Below the pieces are notes generated by a model that was not told where the DNA came from, made no database searches, and saw nothing but the letters and a program-made list of their open reading frames with translations. A stretch of DNA of 64,000 nt from Onchocerca volvulus (Eukaryota; Nematoda; Chromadorea; Rhabditida; Onchocercidae): contig HG738138.1 in the NCBI GenBank assembly GCA_000499405.2, positions 7,872,888 to 7,936,887 of the forward strand. Direction: 5' to 3'. Numbering within the stretch: the stretch's first letter is position 1; each line of letters opens with the position of its first letter. Below are positions 30,923 through 44,279 of the stretch, in pieces. Position numbers and translations under genes: made by a program.

Positions 30923-33900
30923 ATGCGTGAAGATCGATCAAAGGCAATGGCCTTGTTTGGCAGCCACGATTATTTGTTGCACTTCTGGAACGAGCTTACT
31001 CCGGAGGAACGAGAACAATTAGTAGATCAGTTCACTTCATATAATATACCCGAATTAGACAAAGCATTCAAGGAATCTGGTCGTCCAATAGTATGTCTTC
31101 GATTCTTGGTGTTGTAAATCTTCTTTTTGTAGTCTGTTATGATAAATTTTGATTATCGGTTTTTCTGGCGTTGCATTATAGATGGTTTCCAAAAGATCGT
31201 TTCTTGCATTTTGGAGCTTCTAATTCTTTGCAGAAGATAGAAAGCTTGGAGCCAATCGATAAGGATCACTATTCTGTTGCAAGTGATATTGATGAAAATA
31301 TTATGAATGAATACTGGAATACAGGTATTAATATTCTATCCATAACTTTTTTTTTGCTATACATGCTATCAATGGCTATTGATAGTTGAGACAACCGGTC
31401 TGTTCTGGATAATTTTGATGTTTTGTGCTGCGACCTTTTAAATTGCTTAATTTGGAGTTGATTTAGACTTTTAAAGTTGATCAAGTTTTCGTTAAATATT
31501 GAATGCGTAGTTGTTCAATAATTCTTAGGTCTGGAAGCAATAGCACAGGGACAAGTTGCTGCTGTAGTTTTAGCAGGCGGTCAAGCAACAAGACTCGGTT
31601 CAACGGAACCGAAGGGTACTCTTTCTTTGGGATTCACCGATTATGACGTAACTGATTCATTATTTGCTCTTCAAGCGGCTCGTATTTCACGCCTGCAAGA
31701 CCTCGCTCGAGCGGCATTTCCCAATTCAAACCCGAGGATCTGGTGGTAAAGTTTTTCGAAAGATAAAGTCATTCTTCAGTTCTAATCATTCCAACGCATA
31801 TTGTGTTTAGAATTGCTCTATCAATAATTTCTCCACTGTGAAAATGTAGCTGTTTATCAAGCGCATCTAATCCAGATCGTATATTCAGGTCACAGCTATC
31901 CTTTTATCAGTTGCTTGTACTAGATTATGTAAGAAAATTATTACTAAAAAACATATAAATTAGGATTGTGATGACGAGTTCGGCTACCGCAGATGGAACA
32001 CTGAGACATCTTCGTGATGTGCTTCCAGCAGCTGGTCTTGATGCAGAACAACTTATAGTGCTTTTACAACGGTCACTTCCATGTTACGACATAAATGGTG
32101 GTTTATTTCTGTCATCGAAAAGCAGTTTCAAAGTTTCTCCAAGTGAGCATTCATTCTGTTTATTACGCCACTCAATACTTCATCTTCGCTGTGATTTAAT
32201 GAATCTTACTGAAATTTATTTCAGATGGAAATGGTGGCCTATATGAATGTTTAGAAGCTCATCGTATGTCTTCTATGAATAATGACATCAAGTACTTTCA
32301 TGTTTATGGTGTTGACAACGTGTTGTGTCGTGTGGCAGATCCCCATTTTATCGGATATTGTATCAAGAAGAATGTAGATTGTGCCGCAAAAGTAGGAATA
32401 TTATATTAATATACCTCTGGTCGATGCTTTTGACTATCTTTACTATCGATAATTTATTCAGCAAGTGAATTGAATGGACAGCTTGTTTTTAGTGTATGAT
32501 AATGGCGCTGCATTCCCAATGATTAGCAAGTCTTGCTGATCATAGTTGAAATAGTTAGAAATTTGGTGCGTTTGATTTAAAATATTGCATAAAGAGAGAC
32601 CTACTTAGCATTTTTCTATTATTTATTCGGAAATTTCCAATAATTAAGGCTTTGAAAATTAAAATCCATACGACATTATTCCGGAAATCATTCTAGGTTG
32701 TAGAAAAAATCGATCCATTTGAACGTGTTGGTGTGATATGTCAAACACTAGATGGTGTTCAAGTTGTTGAGTACTCGGATTTACCGCCAGAACTAGCTTC
32801 GCTTCGAGATGATTCTGGAAGCCTCAAATTTCATTCAGGAAATATTGCAAGTCATTTCTTCACTTGCGATTTCGTTCACAGAGGTTTGTAAAAAAAGTTC
32901 ACCGTACGACTGGAAAAATAGATCGTTTTGAAGAGAGGTAGTGCAAAAAATGCGGATTAGAGGTTATTGTACTCGATATACTCCGGTATCTCAAAAACAT
33001 AACGAACGTTGTAGCGGAAGTCCGAACGATATGATAGTAATAAAATGGAAACTAGATTTGTTTACTTTCTTATTGCTTATTCAAGTTTTGTTTTTTTGAC
33101 CACTTTTGGCTTGAAATCCCTAAATAATCCGAATACTTTTTGCTCTCCGTTTTTCATATTACAAAGAAGACTGGAAATTGCTTCTTAATTGTTTCATTAA
33201 CTAAATTTGGCCAACATATGAGTTTTGTTTTCCAGCAGCTAATTTTAAATTACCTCTTCATCGTGCTTTCAAAAAAATTCCGTTTATTGATCGGATGACT
33301 GGAATCTCAGTAAAACCAGAAGCAGAAAATGGTTATAAACTGGAGCATTTCATTTTCGATGCTTTCAAATATGCTAAGTAAGTTTGCTTTATATATATAA
33401 GGATTATGAGGATCATTCGATTATTCAGTACAATGCATCTCTTAAATTTTTTTCTTTTTTTTTTTTAATGCGATTACAACCTGGAGTGAGCAATACCATA
33501 ATATTCGTATGTAGTTTATATTCTTCATCGTCGATTCGTTCCATTCATTAATGTCCTAGTCACTCTTGCTATGACCTAAATGCATCTTTTCGGATCCCTA
33601 AATAAGACACCATCTTTTTCATTTACTTGAATCTTTTGGAACGTATGTCTTGTTGCACTGCTTCAATTACTACCAAATTCTATCATATAGTCTTCTGTCA
33701 TAGTTCTTCTGATTTCCTTTTGTAATTCATGCTAAGCACTTCTGCTATTCTAATTTTTCCTTTCGCTACTTATTACCATGTTTTCATTGATTTCAGGAAT
33801 TTCCACGTTTGGGAAGTTAGACGATCAGAAGAATTCAGTCCTCTGAAAAATGCAGAAAGTGTAGGAAAGGACTGTATGAGCACGTGCCGCCGTGATTATT

Positions 33901-34513
33901 ACGCTGAATGCAAACGTTGGCTTGTAGCAGCTAATGTGCCGAGCTGTATTGATCGTCCCATTTTCATTCATCCACTTTATTCTTATTCTGGAGAGGTAAT
34001 CTGTTGCAACTATGCGTGTGAACCAAGAGTTTATATTTTTCGAATATTTAAAAAGTTGTTTTCATTTGATTTACTCGGGCGATTTTATGTGGTTAAACTA
34101 TTATGGCAGTGGATTGGTCACTTCTACCTAATTTGGATATCTTTCTTTAGGGTTGTAGTTAAACCATATTGGTCTTGCAATAGTGCCTTAATTAATAAAC
34201 ACTGTTTCAGTCAAAAAACGCAACTGAGGTGGTAGAAGTTTTAGTTTTTTTGATCTTATTGCGTCAATCCTTGGTATTTGTTCGTTTGTTTTTTTTTTTC
34301 TTTTTTTATGAATTGGGTTTTAGGTCGTTTTGTTCCTTTGTGCAGTTCCTTTGCTACTTTATTCGATATTTAATGGAATATGGTGGCAGTTTTCTTTTTT
34401 GTAAGATTATTGAATAATCTTCGTTGTTCAGTTAATCTTTTTTTTTTTTTTTTTTTTTTCAGGGATTAGAAGAATATCGGGAAAAAGGTGTAGCTAATGA
34501 TTTGCTTCCATAG
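30923..34513 (+). CDS. UAP1: UDP-N-acetylglucosamine pyrophosphorylase, 9 exons, 466 aa
   Basis: Cytosolic enzyme joining UTP and GlcNAc-1-phosphate into UDP-GlcNAc, the donor for chitin, N-glycans, GPI anchors and O-GlcNAc. Exons: 30923-31090, 31234-31324, 31529-31745, 31964-32142, 32225-32391, 32697-32883, 33236-33377, 33797-33995, 34463-34513; every phase matches. The nucleotide-binding loop [10 protein letters not shown] is at residues 101-110, followed by EPKG. Then [26 protein letters not shown] (residues 219-232), [63 protein letters not shown], and a conserved end (ISYAGE-like YSYSGE, then GLEEYREK). It is slightly shorter than human UAP1 (505-522), mainly at the N-terminus. The final exon is only 51 nt and is preceded by an acceptor with 22 uninterrupted Ts. 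The start is the first ATG after the leader acceptor. Confidence 0.96.
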
Positions 34514-36776
34514 ACAATGTTTTGGCTACATATTGTCCGATCTCATCGACGAACAGCTTCACTTCATTTTTTCTTTTTCGATGATGTACGTTTTGGTTTC
34601 TGTTTAGCTTTCATTTACATTATTGTTGTTTTTTTCTTTTTTTTAAATTAATTTTACATGTTTTTACACTTTTTATTTTGAATTCTAAAATAGCTATCAT
34701 TTTTTAGGTTTTCTTCATGGAATAGTCCATCTTTCATGCAATTTCTGATCGCCTAAACTTTGACTTCAAATTATCTTAGTTCTCCCTTTTTTTTGTCACT
34801 TTTTTCTGGCTTGAACCGTTAAAAATGTGCCATTTATTCTAGAGGATAATTCTTCTCGTTCATAAAAGATAAGTTTTTACTTTATTAAGTCATATATGGC
34901 TGTATTTTCTATGAAAGTATATGCACACAGTGCTTTTCAAATGATTCAGTTATACAATAAAAATCTTTTCAAAGATTTTCGGTCTAACAAATTATGCACA
35001 TTTTAGGCCGCATCGAAACTCTTTTGGTAAGTTACAATTTTTTTACATAACAAATTTTAAATCAAGAAAAACTTGTCTTAATGACAGCCAAAGCACCATG
35101 ATTTAAAATTGAAAGTGACTGCGTGGTACTTAGAAGTTGATGACAACGGACTATGCTAAACGCTTAATATATCTGGTAAATTATTGCCAGCATATAACGT
35201 GAGATCCCGATAATTCATGTTTAAATATTAATATTTGGAATTTTTCCCCAGCTCTTTTCTTGCATAGATCTTTTGAAGACCTAATTTGGTTGATTAAATT
35301 TCCCTAGTTTATTGCGTGTTTTTTGCTCAATTTTTTTCCCAGAAAGCTTTGAACATTAAAAAACAAAAAATTTAAATGTTGAGTCTATTTATGTCTATGT
35401 TTCAATTGAAAAAGATAACAGAAAATTTAAAACTTAAAGCTTATTATAGGGGAAACTGAAGTTTTTCGGGCATAGTATAGTCGGGTATGAAAAGTTGGGA
35501 TTTTTCCTTGAGAAATTATTTAAACTGGAAGATTTTTTTATTCAAAACGTTGCTTTCTTTGATGCTATGAGCATATAAGTGTCGAAAATATTGTCTTTCT
35601 GCTGGTATGGTACAGAAAGGCAATATTATTAGGATTTATTTGTCAAGCTTTTGGAAATTTGCAAGTCTTTTCTTTTCTGTTTTTAAATGAAGAAAATATG
35701 GCATTATAAGTAATATAGTTGAAATATGGGACAACTGATTTACACGGATTATGAATGTTAATGAAAAGTTGGGCAGGCAGTATAGTAGATTCAAGTGTCC
35801 ATATGCAAATTAATGTGAACAGTGGGTTAGTCGAGTGGACAATATTGAACAGTAGGAATCACTGGACGGTCGTTCTATGCTGCCAATTGGTCTTTCCATT
35901 GCTGTACATGAATCTTACCATACGTACTGTTTGAACTTCAGTTTTCAGGTGAAAGGTAGGCTTATAGTTACTTCGAATAAGAGAATACATCAAGAGAAGA
36001 GTACGCAAGTGAGATAAAACATTATTTCCTAAACTTTCCATGAATACAGCTTTTGCAACTTTTATGAAAAATAACGCAGTTAAAAGAAATGAAAATATCT
36101 GTGAAGCACCGTAACAAATATCTCATCCATATAAATCAACATTAGTGAAGCCGATTTTTGTAAGCGAACGAGCGATTTGCTTTTCATTAGTAACAAGTCT
36201 TTTTTTTTTTCTTTTCGCTGAAAAAGCAAAATATGAAGAGTTTTGAATTGAAATAGTGACGATGTGGTAGGGAACAGTCACTGGTTTGATGTGACGAGCA
36301 ATGAATGTCAATTTGTTGACAAATGCAAAAATGTCAGATTATTTGGTGTATCGGTTGAAGTGGTTTTGATATCCGGTGTGTACAGAGTCCTTTTATAGAA
36401 ATATCTGGGGAATTGAAGCTGAAGGTCGAGAGGTTACAGCTCCAGTATGAATGAGTGGAAATAGTCACTTAATACCGTATCGATAACATCATCTCCACAA
36501 ATATTCCATTTTCTTGCACTAACCAAATGTGCAAACAGTTGATTGCACAAACAATATCATCACCATGCAAATGATCGGCGCTGTTGCTCTTCGTATGAGT
36601 TTAATCTTCTTCCTTTTCTTTTCCGCTTTTCCTGAAATCAAAAAATGATACCAAAAACACCAGAAAACAGCTTCAACAATATCAACTGGGATGTTCCGAG
36701 ATCACTATACTAGAACTACTGCAGACTTTAGCAGAAGTATATGAACGAGAGAACACGCTAGATTTATTGGTCAAAC

Positions 36777-37016
36777 ATGAATAATTTCATGATTATATCC
36801 TTCGTATGTATTTTCCTATCGTTGTTTATAGCTCAAATTTTCGGACTGTTTTTATCCCATACAAAATTAGAAGCGAAAAGGATCTATCACCTCTACTTTA
36901 GATTAAATAATGCAGTGCGGAGTTTTCGGAGTATCCATCCAGAATTTAGGAAAATAGCAAGGAAGTTTTTGAAGGATTTTAATGAATCAGACAGATATAT
37001 TAAATGGAATCGTTAA
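36777..37016 (+). CDS. possible small secreted or membrane protein, 79 aa (low confidence)
   Basis: A single-exon frame starts with a hydrophobic stretch resembling a signal peptide or anchor (MNNFMIISFVCIFLSLFIAQ), followed by a basic body (KIARKFLKDFNESDRYIKW). No family is recognised and no splice or leader site was assigned. In such A+T-rich DNA a frame of this size can occur by chance. Confidence 0.2.
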   Translation: MNNFMIISFVCIFLSLFIAQIFGLFLSHTKLEAKRIYHLYFRLNNAVRSFRSIHPEFRKIARKFLKDFNESDRYIKWNR

Positions 37017-38610
37017 AGAATAAAAAGAGCTAAAGAGAATCGGTTTGAGTGATGCTGAACATATGTTTCTACATGAGATGCTACCGTGGATTACGTAATG
37101 AGATAATCCTAGCATTATATATCATCGGACTTTCCCTCTCCAAACAGCAGAGCCGTATTCATCAATAAATTGCTATGTTTCATTATGGGCAACACTTAAG
37201 TTCACGAAAATTGAAATTTCAAATCATTTAAATCCTGAACTTCGTCCTAAATTTTTTATAAATTGGAATTACTTTATTACTTCCTAAAAATTACTTGCAG
37301 AAGTTTTGGAATTAAGGTGATATGTCAACACATCAGATGAAATACATTATTGTGGTTCAGGAAATTATAAACAATTTATCGATTTAATGGTGCTATAATG
37401 TTGTACACTTTTAAAGAAATCTCCATGGTCTAAAGTTCAAAGTTGTTTAAAATCCACAAACAAAATAATCCATCTGCGGATCGTTCAATCCATTCAGCCA
37501 TAGTTTCATTCAGCCAGAGATATGTCCACATATTACGGATTCCAATTGTAGTTTTTCGCAAAACAATTAAATTTATCAGATTAGACGCGAAAAAGTATTT
37601 CATACTAAGGATGCAAAATATTTTTTTATTGAAATCAAGTTTTCGCAAGCAAATTGGTTTTTTTTTTTCTTGGAAAAACTGTAAAGCTTCTCACTGAATA
37701 TCTTCATTACCATCCAGTGAAGAATGGCATATTTTGAGATTAAACTTCATTTCATATTTCAGTGGTTAAGATTTTATGTCAAGGAACAGGTTCGTTTTCC
37801 ATTTGTAAACGAGTAGAGCATTCAGCAGAAAAGCGAAAGTTATCACTGAAAATATATAAAACTCACAGAAGTCAAGTAAATTAAGGAATAATGAATAGAT
37901 TTCGTTACACCTGTCCGCCTTTTTTACCAATTCGAATTCAATTTGCTTTAAAGCAGTGGTAAAGTGAATGTCATCGTTCAGGTATCATTTGGATATCGCA
38001 GAGCAGATTAGCTGAAGACCATTTTTTTTTCGATGATCACACAGAAAAGCATCTGCTGCTTCTGTTGTTTGTCGGCATTTTCGAATACTTGTACATTTGC
38101 ATGTTCACGTTATTCAATTTCTTGCGATGCTTCATTAGAATCCTTCTCTGGCTTTGACTTTTGGATTAATAATATTTTGCTTAATCCAACGATATTTCTG
38201 GATAATGTTGTGGGTTATCTTAAGAGACATACAAATTTCTTCTGCAATATCAATTCCCAACAAAATTTACACAAAATTTTTATGATTTGTTGATTTCCCA
38301 AAACAATCTTAGTACAGTGATTTAAAATGGAAAAATTTGAATGATTTGATTGAATGCAGTCGGAAGTGAAAAGTATTTTTAACATTTGCAATGATGGCAT
38401 AAAATGGACTCTCTAGTAATAGTAAGTAGTCTAAGGCCAAAGCCAAAAGAGGAGAAGCATTTGGCCTGAATGTTTGAGAACCTTCTGAAGTGCCTACTTG
38501 GATTGCCTCTTTGCTGCTCTATTATTGTATTGCGCTTTTAGTAGTACTTGGCACAGGATGCCATATGCCTCTAGTTTGTAAGGCAATTCTGGAAGCTGAA
38601 GCCAGATTTT

Positions 38611-38690
38611 TCAAAATCTTTTTCTCATAAAAAGATTTTGAAATCTTTTCACTTAATATTGCTTGAAAAGATTTCAGGCAGTATTAAGTG
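38611..38690. repeat. three overlapping inverted repeats
   Basis: Repeat 1: 13-bp perfect arms at 38611-38623 and 38629-38641, 5-nt loop. Repeat 2: 13-bp perfect arms (TGAAATCTTTTCA) at 38639-38651 and 38664-38676, 12-nt loop. Repeat 3: 13-bp arms with one mismatch (CACTTAATATTGC / GCAGTATTAAGTG) at 38650-38662 and 38678-38690. Repeat 2 shares bases with both neighbours, so hairpin 2 competes with hairpins 1 and 3. Confidence 0.9.
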
Positions 38691-39729
38691 TCGTGCCATT
38701 CTCAAAAGTTCTAATCTGTGACCTTACTTGTTTCCGAATGTTTATAAAGAATATAGTAGAGATAAAACAGCAGCAGATCAAATTTCGATAAAAAATTCTA
38801 AAAAACTTTTTGGCATGAAATTTTGTCTGTGGAACTCAGCGGAAGTATATGGTGCAAAAATTATTTCTTTAAAACCGACATATATGCAGAGAACTTTGCA
38901 AATTCGAAAATATATAAAATAATTTAGAGGCAGTTAGCCTTCAGCCAATATGCAAATCAAGGAAAACAAAACATTTGCTATTTCCGAAATTTAAAAACCT
39001 AGAAATTAAACTGGCAATTTGGCTGATTGACATGACAGTAGCGTGAAAGTAGTGCATATAACACTGCTTCAATAGATCTATCAATTCTGAGCTGTTCAAT
39101 TGGGCATGAAAGCGATTTCGAACAATAAAATGCGGCAAATCGCTAATCACCTCCGCCACACTATTTCCCGTTATTATATGATGGTGAGGTGAGGGATATA
39201 TCGGGCATCCGATTACCTTTCCATCAATTCCTTTCCTAACCTTTTCTCTTCCTCTCCTCTTCTCCAGTCCTGTCTGTGAATAGATCGTTATCACACCAAA
39301 TGACTCAGGTTTTGAAAATTTTCAAATTTTCAGCAGAGAATCAATGTCAATAATCATTGTTCAGAATTTCTTGTTTGTTGAAATGCAGTCTATTCAAAAT
39401 CCATTTTAATAGTGCTGTGTTTCAAAACCTCAATACTTCTTACATATTCAGAAATACTTCGAGTTCTTATTTATCATCTAAAGAGATGATTTTACAAAAT
39501 ATCAGATATCACGCTTGAAACTGAAGATAAGGACTAGCAAGAAGATAGATGGCGTTGATAGAAGGATGGCTGTCAAGTCAAGTGAAAAGGAAGAACATCG
39601 AAGTATGCGACAATGAAGAGAATATCTAAATGTGATTGCGTTCTCGCGGAATATCCATCCAGATGGCTTTCTGTGGATAGCGTTTATCACCAATTATCAG
39701 ACAGCTTGATTTTGAGTTAAATATCTAGG

Positions 39730-39808
39730 ACAGTACTATTTCTACGTACCTTCCAGAATTTTATTTTCAACAGTACTATTTCTACGTACCTTCCAGAATT
39801 TTATTTTC
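39730..39808. repeat. 40-bp tandem duplication, two copies
   Basis: The unit beginning ACAGTACTATTTCTACGTAC repeats exactly with a 40-bp period (39730-39769 and 39770-39808). Perfect identity indicates a recent duplication, or an assembly effect. Confidence 0.9.
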
Positions 39809-39969
39809 GTACTTCCGTTCTGAATTGTCGGCTTTTGATAAAACGACAAACCACTTCTGCAAGACTGGTCATCCAATAGCGATCCAAGTAGAAATTCGAT
39901 CTAAATGGTTGAAAAGAGTGAATACACACCCACCGTATCCTGGAGAACTGCCACCACACCAATCATTCA

Positions 39970-40029
39970 AGGGAGATGGAAAAGAAGGAAGAAAGAGAGG
40001 GAGGGCGAGAGAGAGAGAAGGAAAAAGGG
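39970..40029 (+). repeat. purine (GA-rich) tract
   Basis: About 60 bases of nearly pure G/A, including a GA dinucleotide run. It encodes an apparent arginine/glutamate-rich frame that is only a by-product of the repeat. Confidence 0.8.
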
Positions 40030-43000
40030 TAAAGGGAGTGTTCCGGAAGAGAGACACACCCATACTGATTATGGCAGCAATTGTTTGTTAACTTTCCTCT
40101 GAACATTAATCGCACCCATTTACTTTTTGCTTTTCGGCATCAAGTCAATCCGTTGACGATCCGATCCTTGTCCGGTATCTGCAAGCGATATTGTATGCCA
40201 CTTTCATACATGCAACCTTCCGGGCCATCCACAAATCCATCAAGTATGTTTATGGCTAGTAGTAATTCAGTAGTTCTGGAATAACTTGGCACTCTTTCAA
40301 AAACTCTTCATTTCATTCAATTATTCTATAAGTAAACGCGGAAGCAAATAATGTAAGCAAACATCGAACTGTCTATTAAAATTCTTTTTGCATCTGTTTT
40401 TGTTTTGCTTACTAGAAATTATCATAATAATTTCAAGTATATACAAATACTTGCTATTTCTATTTAGACAGCAAGCAATAGTGATTTGACGAAAATCAAT
40501 ATTTGTTAAAAACTAAAGCATGAAGTTTAAGAAATTTGATTTTTTAATAATCTGCTACTAAACATTCAAATCGAGTCATCACCTTTTGATTTTAGAATTT
40601 CAATTTTACCTCTAACTGCTTTTTAGTTCAGACTAAATTAAGCAAGAAAACTGGTGATTAAATAAGAATGGAGGGTGTCTTTCGGTATACTTCTTAAATG
40701 CTTCAGATTTTCTCGGATAGAAACTATCTCAGATTAAATAATTTTTCTCGGGAGATTTGATAAGAGTTTTCATTTAAATGCTATTTTAATCTTTACAGAC
40801 GAAATACTAGATATTAGTTACTTGAGTTTCATGAATTTTTAGATCTCCAGTTTCCTGCAAGATTTAATTTTCCGCCAATTTTGAACTATGCCATTAGCTT
40901 TTTGGACTTTAGAAAGCATTTAAATTTATAAATTTCTTCAATTTTTCCAATAGTGTATTTTACAAAAACATAATTTTATCCACAGATTTCTTCCGATTAT
41001 TTTCTGTATGGTTGATAGTTTTATAAATTCATACTTTTTCAAAATAAATGTAAATAATTCAGAAAAATGTTCAGCATTACAAATTACATTGCCAAAACCG
41101 ATACATGAATCAAATTTCGTCTACTGTACATTTTTGCTTTTTCCTTATAATTTAGCAGCTTTTTGATTCTGAATAAAAATATTGTTTTTCATCGAATTAT
41201 GAAACTTCAAGTTTAAAAATCTTTTTTGCATTTCTAAAAATCATATTAAAAACACAGGGCACAGATTATTTGCCTTGATGATGGAGGCCATTTTTTGCAC
41301 TTTATATTTAATACCAATATGGCGAATTTAGTTCTCTTCCTTGACGAATAGTTCGCGAGTGATGGTAATTGCGATGCCATTTCGACACATCGTTGTTGTA
41401 ATTTAGGTATCTCTGTCTCAACAACTTTTTAAACATTTCTATTACAGTAATTTCGAATTATATCTGCAAGGATTGATAAATGCAGTATGGTACTCCGAAA
41501 GAAATACCGTGTTGCATTTATTAATACATGGAGACATCATTTAGAGTGAATGAAGAAATATTTTAAAAGAACAAATCATTTATTTACCTTTTTTCGAATT
41601 ACTCTCGAAAGAATATATTTAAATGCAAAAAAAATTTATTTGAGGAAGTCCAAAATTTTTGTAACTGTTTAAGTATATACAGATGTTTATTGTAACGTAT
41701 GCCATCTGATGCTAAGATGTTAAAAGATAAGTGATATTGTGGTTTCAGCATGTAACACTTACGTCATTACACGTTTGCTTAAACTGGGAGACAAATTCAG
41801 TAGAACAGCTGAAATGAACGATGATTGTTTTCAAATGAATATATATTAAATTAGTATTTAAGTATGGCTTTTGTTAAACTTCTGCATTTGCTATGTTTAT
41901 GCCTGCATTATTAAGAAATCTTTACCCTTCATATTTAGAAAAGGCACATACATGGTGTGAATTTTAGCAAAAGCCTTGAAAAAGTAAAAAAGTTCATCTG
42001 AATATGCGATAATCGGATAAAGTGAACTGACCGGATTTACTTCTTATATGATTCACTGGTTGTTACAATTTAATTAATTGAATTAATTGCTGATAGCGAT
42101 TCGAAAAAAATATATTACATATGTACAGACTGAATATGATCGTTCAAAGTTGTAACAGTAGAACCTTTTACCGATGGAACAATTTTTATTGGTGCAAAAA
42201 TTGTGATGCTTATATAATCACAGCATAGTTCGAAATCGATTATTTTCGGCATGATGCCTTTACTTTCAAAATGTTTATTAGCCTTGCTTTTCTGAATGTT
42301 TTTGAATTGCTTCTTGGTCGATATTACTGACTTTTAGAATATAATATTATAGTAATTAAATCTAATACAGTTATTTAATTATTCCTAAAATTAAACTTCC
42401 AAACACTGTTATTAGAAATCGGTGAACATAACAGGTAAGCCAACGTATAATAAATGAATGTATAGATATGAGATAATAGTTCATTATATAACTTTATTTA
42501 ATAAAGGCAAATGATAAAGTTGCCAAATAATAGAAAATTGTAAGTTTTTGACTTACAAGCTACTAATTTAAATAATCACATTCGTTTTTCGTGATCATTA
42601 AGCAGTATTTGGTGACAAATGTTTTGTTTTATAATTTTGAACGAGTTAGAACAGAAGAAGTAAGATGGCATGTAATATGAGCGCAAATCGCAAATTGAAA
42701 AATCAAGGAAGTATTCTAAAACTTTTGGATTAATTGATACAAGAAATCCAGTTATAGCGACGATTAAAAAAAACAATTTTTTCCAGAACCTCGGAGAAGG
42801 AACTAGTATCTTTTTCTGGGCTCTTATTTTTAGTGGAATTTTTATCTGGTCCCAGGCCATCTTTTTTTCCGTCCGTTTCTCATTTCCTTTTCTGTTATTT
42901 CATTGCTTGTAGGGGGAGATTACACTGACAAGAATTTATTCATTTATTTCCGATTATTTATAAAGTAAATAAAACAACTCCAATTAGATTTAAGGAGTCC

Positions 43001-43865
43001 GGAAGAAAAGTTTGCAAAAAAATTTTGTTCAGAAATGAGCAAGAATTAATTTATTGAAGATGTAATTTGCGATATTAAATTTAGAGTGATAAGAAATATA
43101 GCTGCTCAAAAAGGGTTGTGAAGTGAGAAAGGAGGAGAGAGGAACAATTATTCAATGTTAAAGCGAATACGAATGAAAAGACTGACTAATGAACGGGTAA
43201 ACAAAACAAGCATTTTCCGACAAAAGTTGGGGAAAAAACTTCGTGTCCACAAGATCTAATATTTTGTAAGTTTTGAGTAGAAAGTATCACTCAAAGATGA
43301 TGGAAGTTATAAAATTTAAATTGTATTAATAGTATTTCGAAGCCAGTTCATATAAAAATTTTTGAAAACTTAGGAAGTTTCTATGTTTCTTAAATATTTT
43401 TTAGGAAGATAGATTTTTGTGCAATTTTTAAAATATCAGAATCCGATATTATTTTTAAAATGATTAATGTTCTTATCATATACTGATTCGTTTTGATTTT
43501 TCTGGACCGCATCATTAATTTTCCAAAAAAAATATGTGAAAAACTCATCTTTTACATTCATTATTTTACTAAAATTTTTAATGCCTCAAGAGCCAACCAT
43601 GTTAAATATAACTTTGAAAAATAGGAAAGAAAAGCCTTGAAATACAAGCAGAGCATGGTGAAAGTTGTTGAATAAATAATTATCATGAAATGATCGGTGA
43701 AATGAACATTTTGTTTGGACATATCTTTCGACTAGCACTGAGCGAAATACATATTCTATCTCAGCAGAAGACGGAGCATTGCCTCGGGTGATTTTTCACA
43801 TTATTACTTATCGCCCTTCAACGTTTTATCCAGAAAATGATTCTCCACTCTTCATATCTACCGTA

Positions 43866-43902
43866 TCATATATATATATATCTGTATATACACATATATA
43901 TG
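43866..43902. repeat. AT microsatellite, imperfect
   Basis: Short TA-repeat blocks separated by CTG and CAC, about 380 bp upstream of the first recognised tailless exon. Confidence 0.85.
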
Positions 43903-44279
43903 AACACACAAATGCATAAGCCTTTTAGAAATCTGTTAGAAACTTTTGTATTTTACCAAAGCATAAATACACTTATGAATAAGAAATTTAAAAAAAAATA
44001 TTTTTGCTTATTATTATCAACCGAGTGGTTTTCCCAGATATAACTCAAAGCGAAGTTTTCAATTCAGTTCCGCTAAACTATTTTTAGAAAGCAAATTTTG
44101 CTGCAAAGTTTCTATTCTGATCATAATAAGTAAAATAAAAGAGCAGTGTAAATATGTTACTCTTCATACATCTATCTTTATTCAACTATAAATGGAGTTA
44201 CTTTAAAATTGATTTAGGGATTGGTTAAAGATTTTAGGATAGCTTTTAGATTAATACTTCAATTGATACATTCTTCCAG

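Larger units (their letters stand above)
34514..44279. other. gene desert upstream of the tailless receptor
   Basis: About 9.8 kb with no recognised protein-coding gene, much longer than other gaps in the window. Contains overlapping inverted repeats at 38611-38690, a 40-bp tandem duplication at 39730-39808, a purine tract near 39970-40029, an AT microsatellite near 43866-43902 and one signal-peptide-like small open frame at 36777-37016. The missing first exon(s) of the tailless gene must lie somewhere here. Confidence 0.5.

Noticed and set aside
33729..34235. 168-codon plus-strand open frame
   Set aside because: It is UAP1 exon 8 read through its donor at 33995 into the intron; only the 33797-33995 part is coding.
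36123..36311. Minus-strand frame with KRKKKRLVTNEKQ and SLTKIGFTNVDLYG, faintly like BTF3
   Set aside because: Similarity is limited to a basic run and about ten residues, and the diagnostic following BTF3 region is absent.
38033..38293. Cysteine-rich plus-strand frame with matching charged frames on the other strand
   Set aside because: Neither strand gives a recognisable family, and several frames are equally open; possible old repeat, but unsupported.
39905..40102. Arginine/glutamate-rich frame
   Set aside because: Produced by the GA-rich tract; not a real protein.
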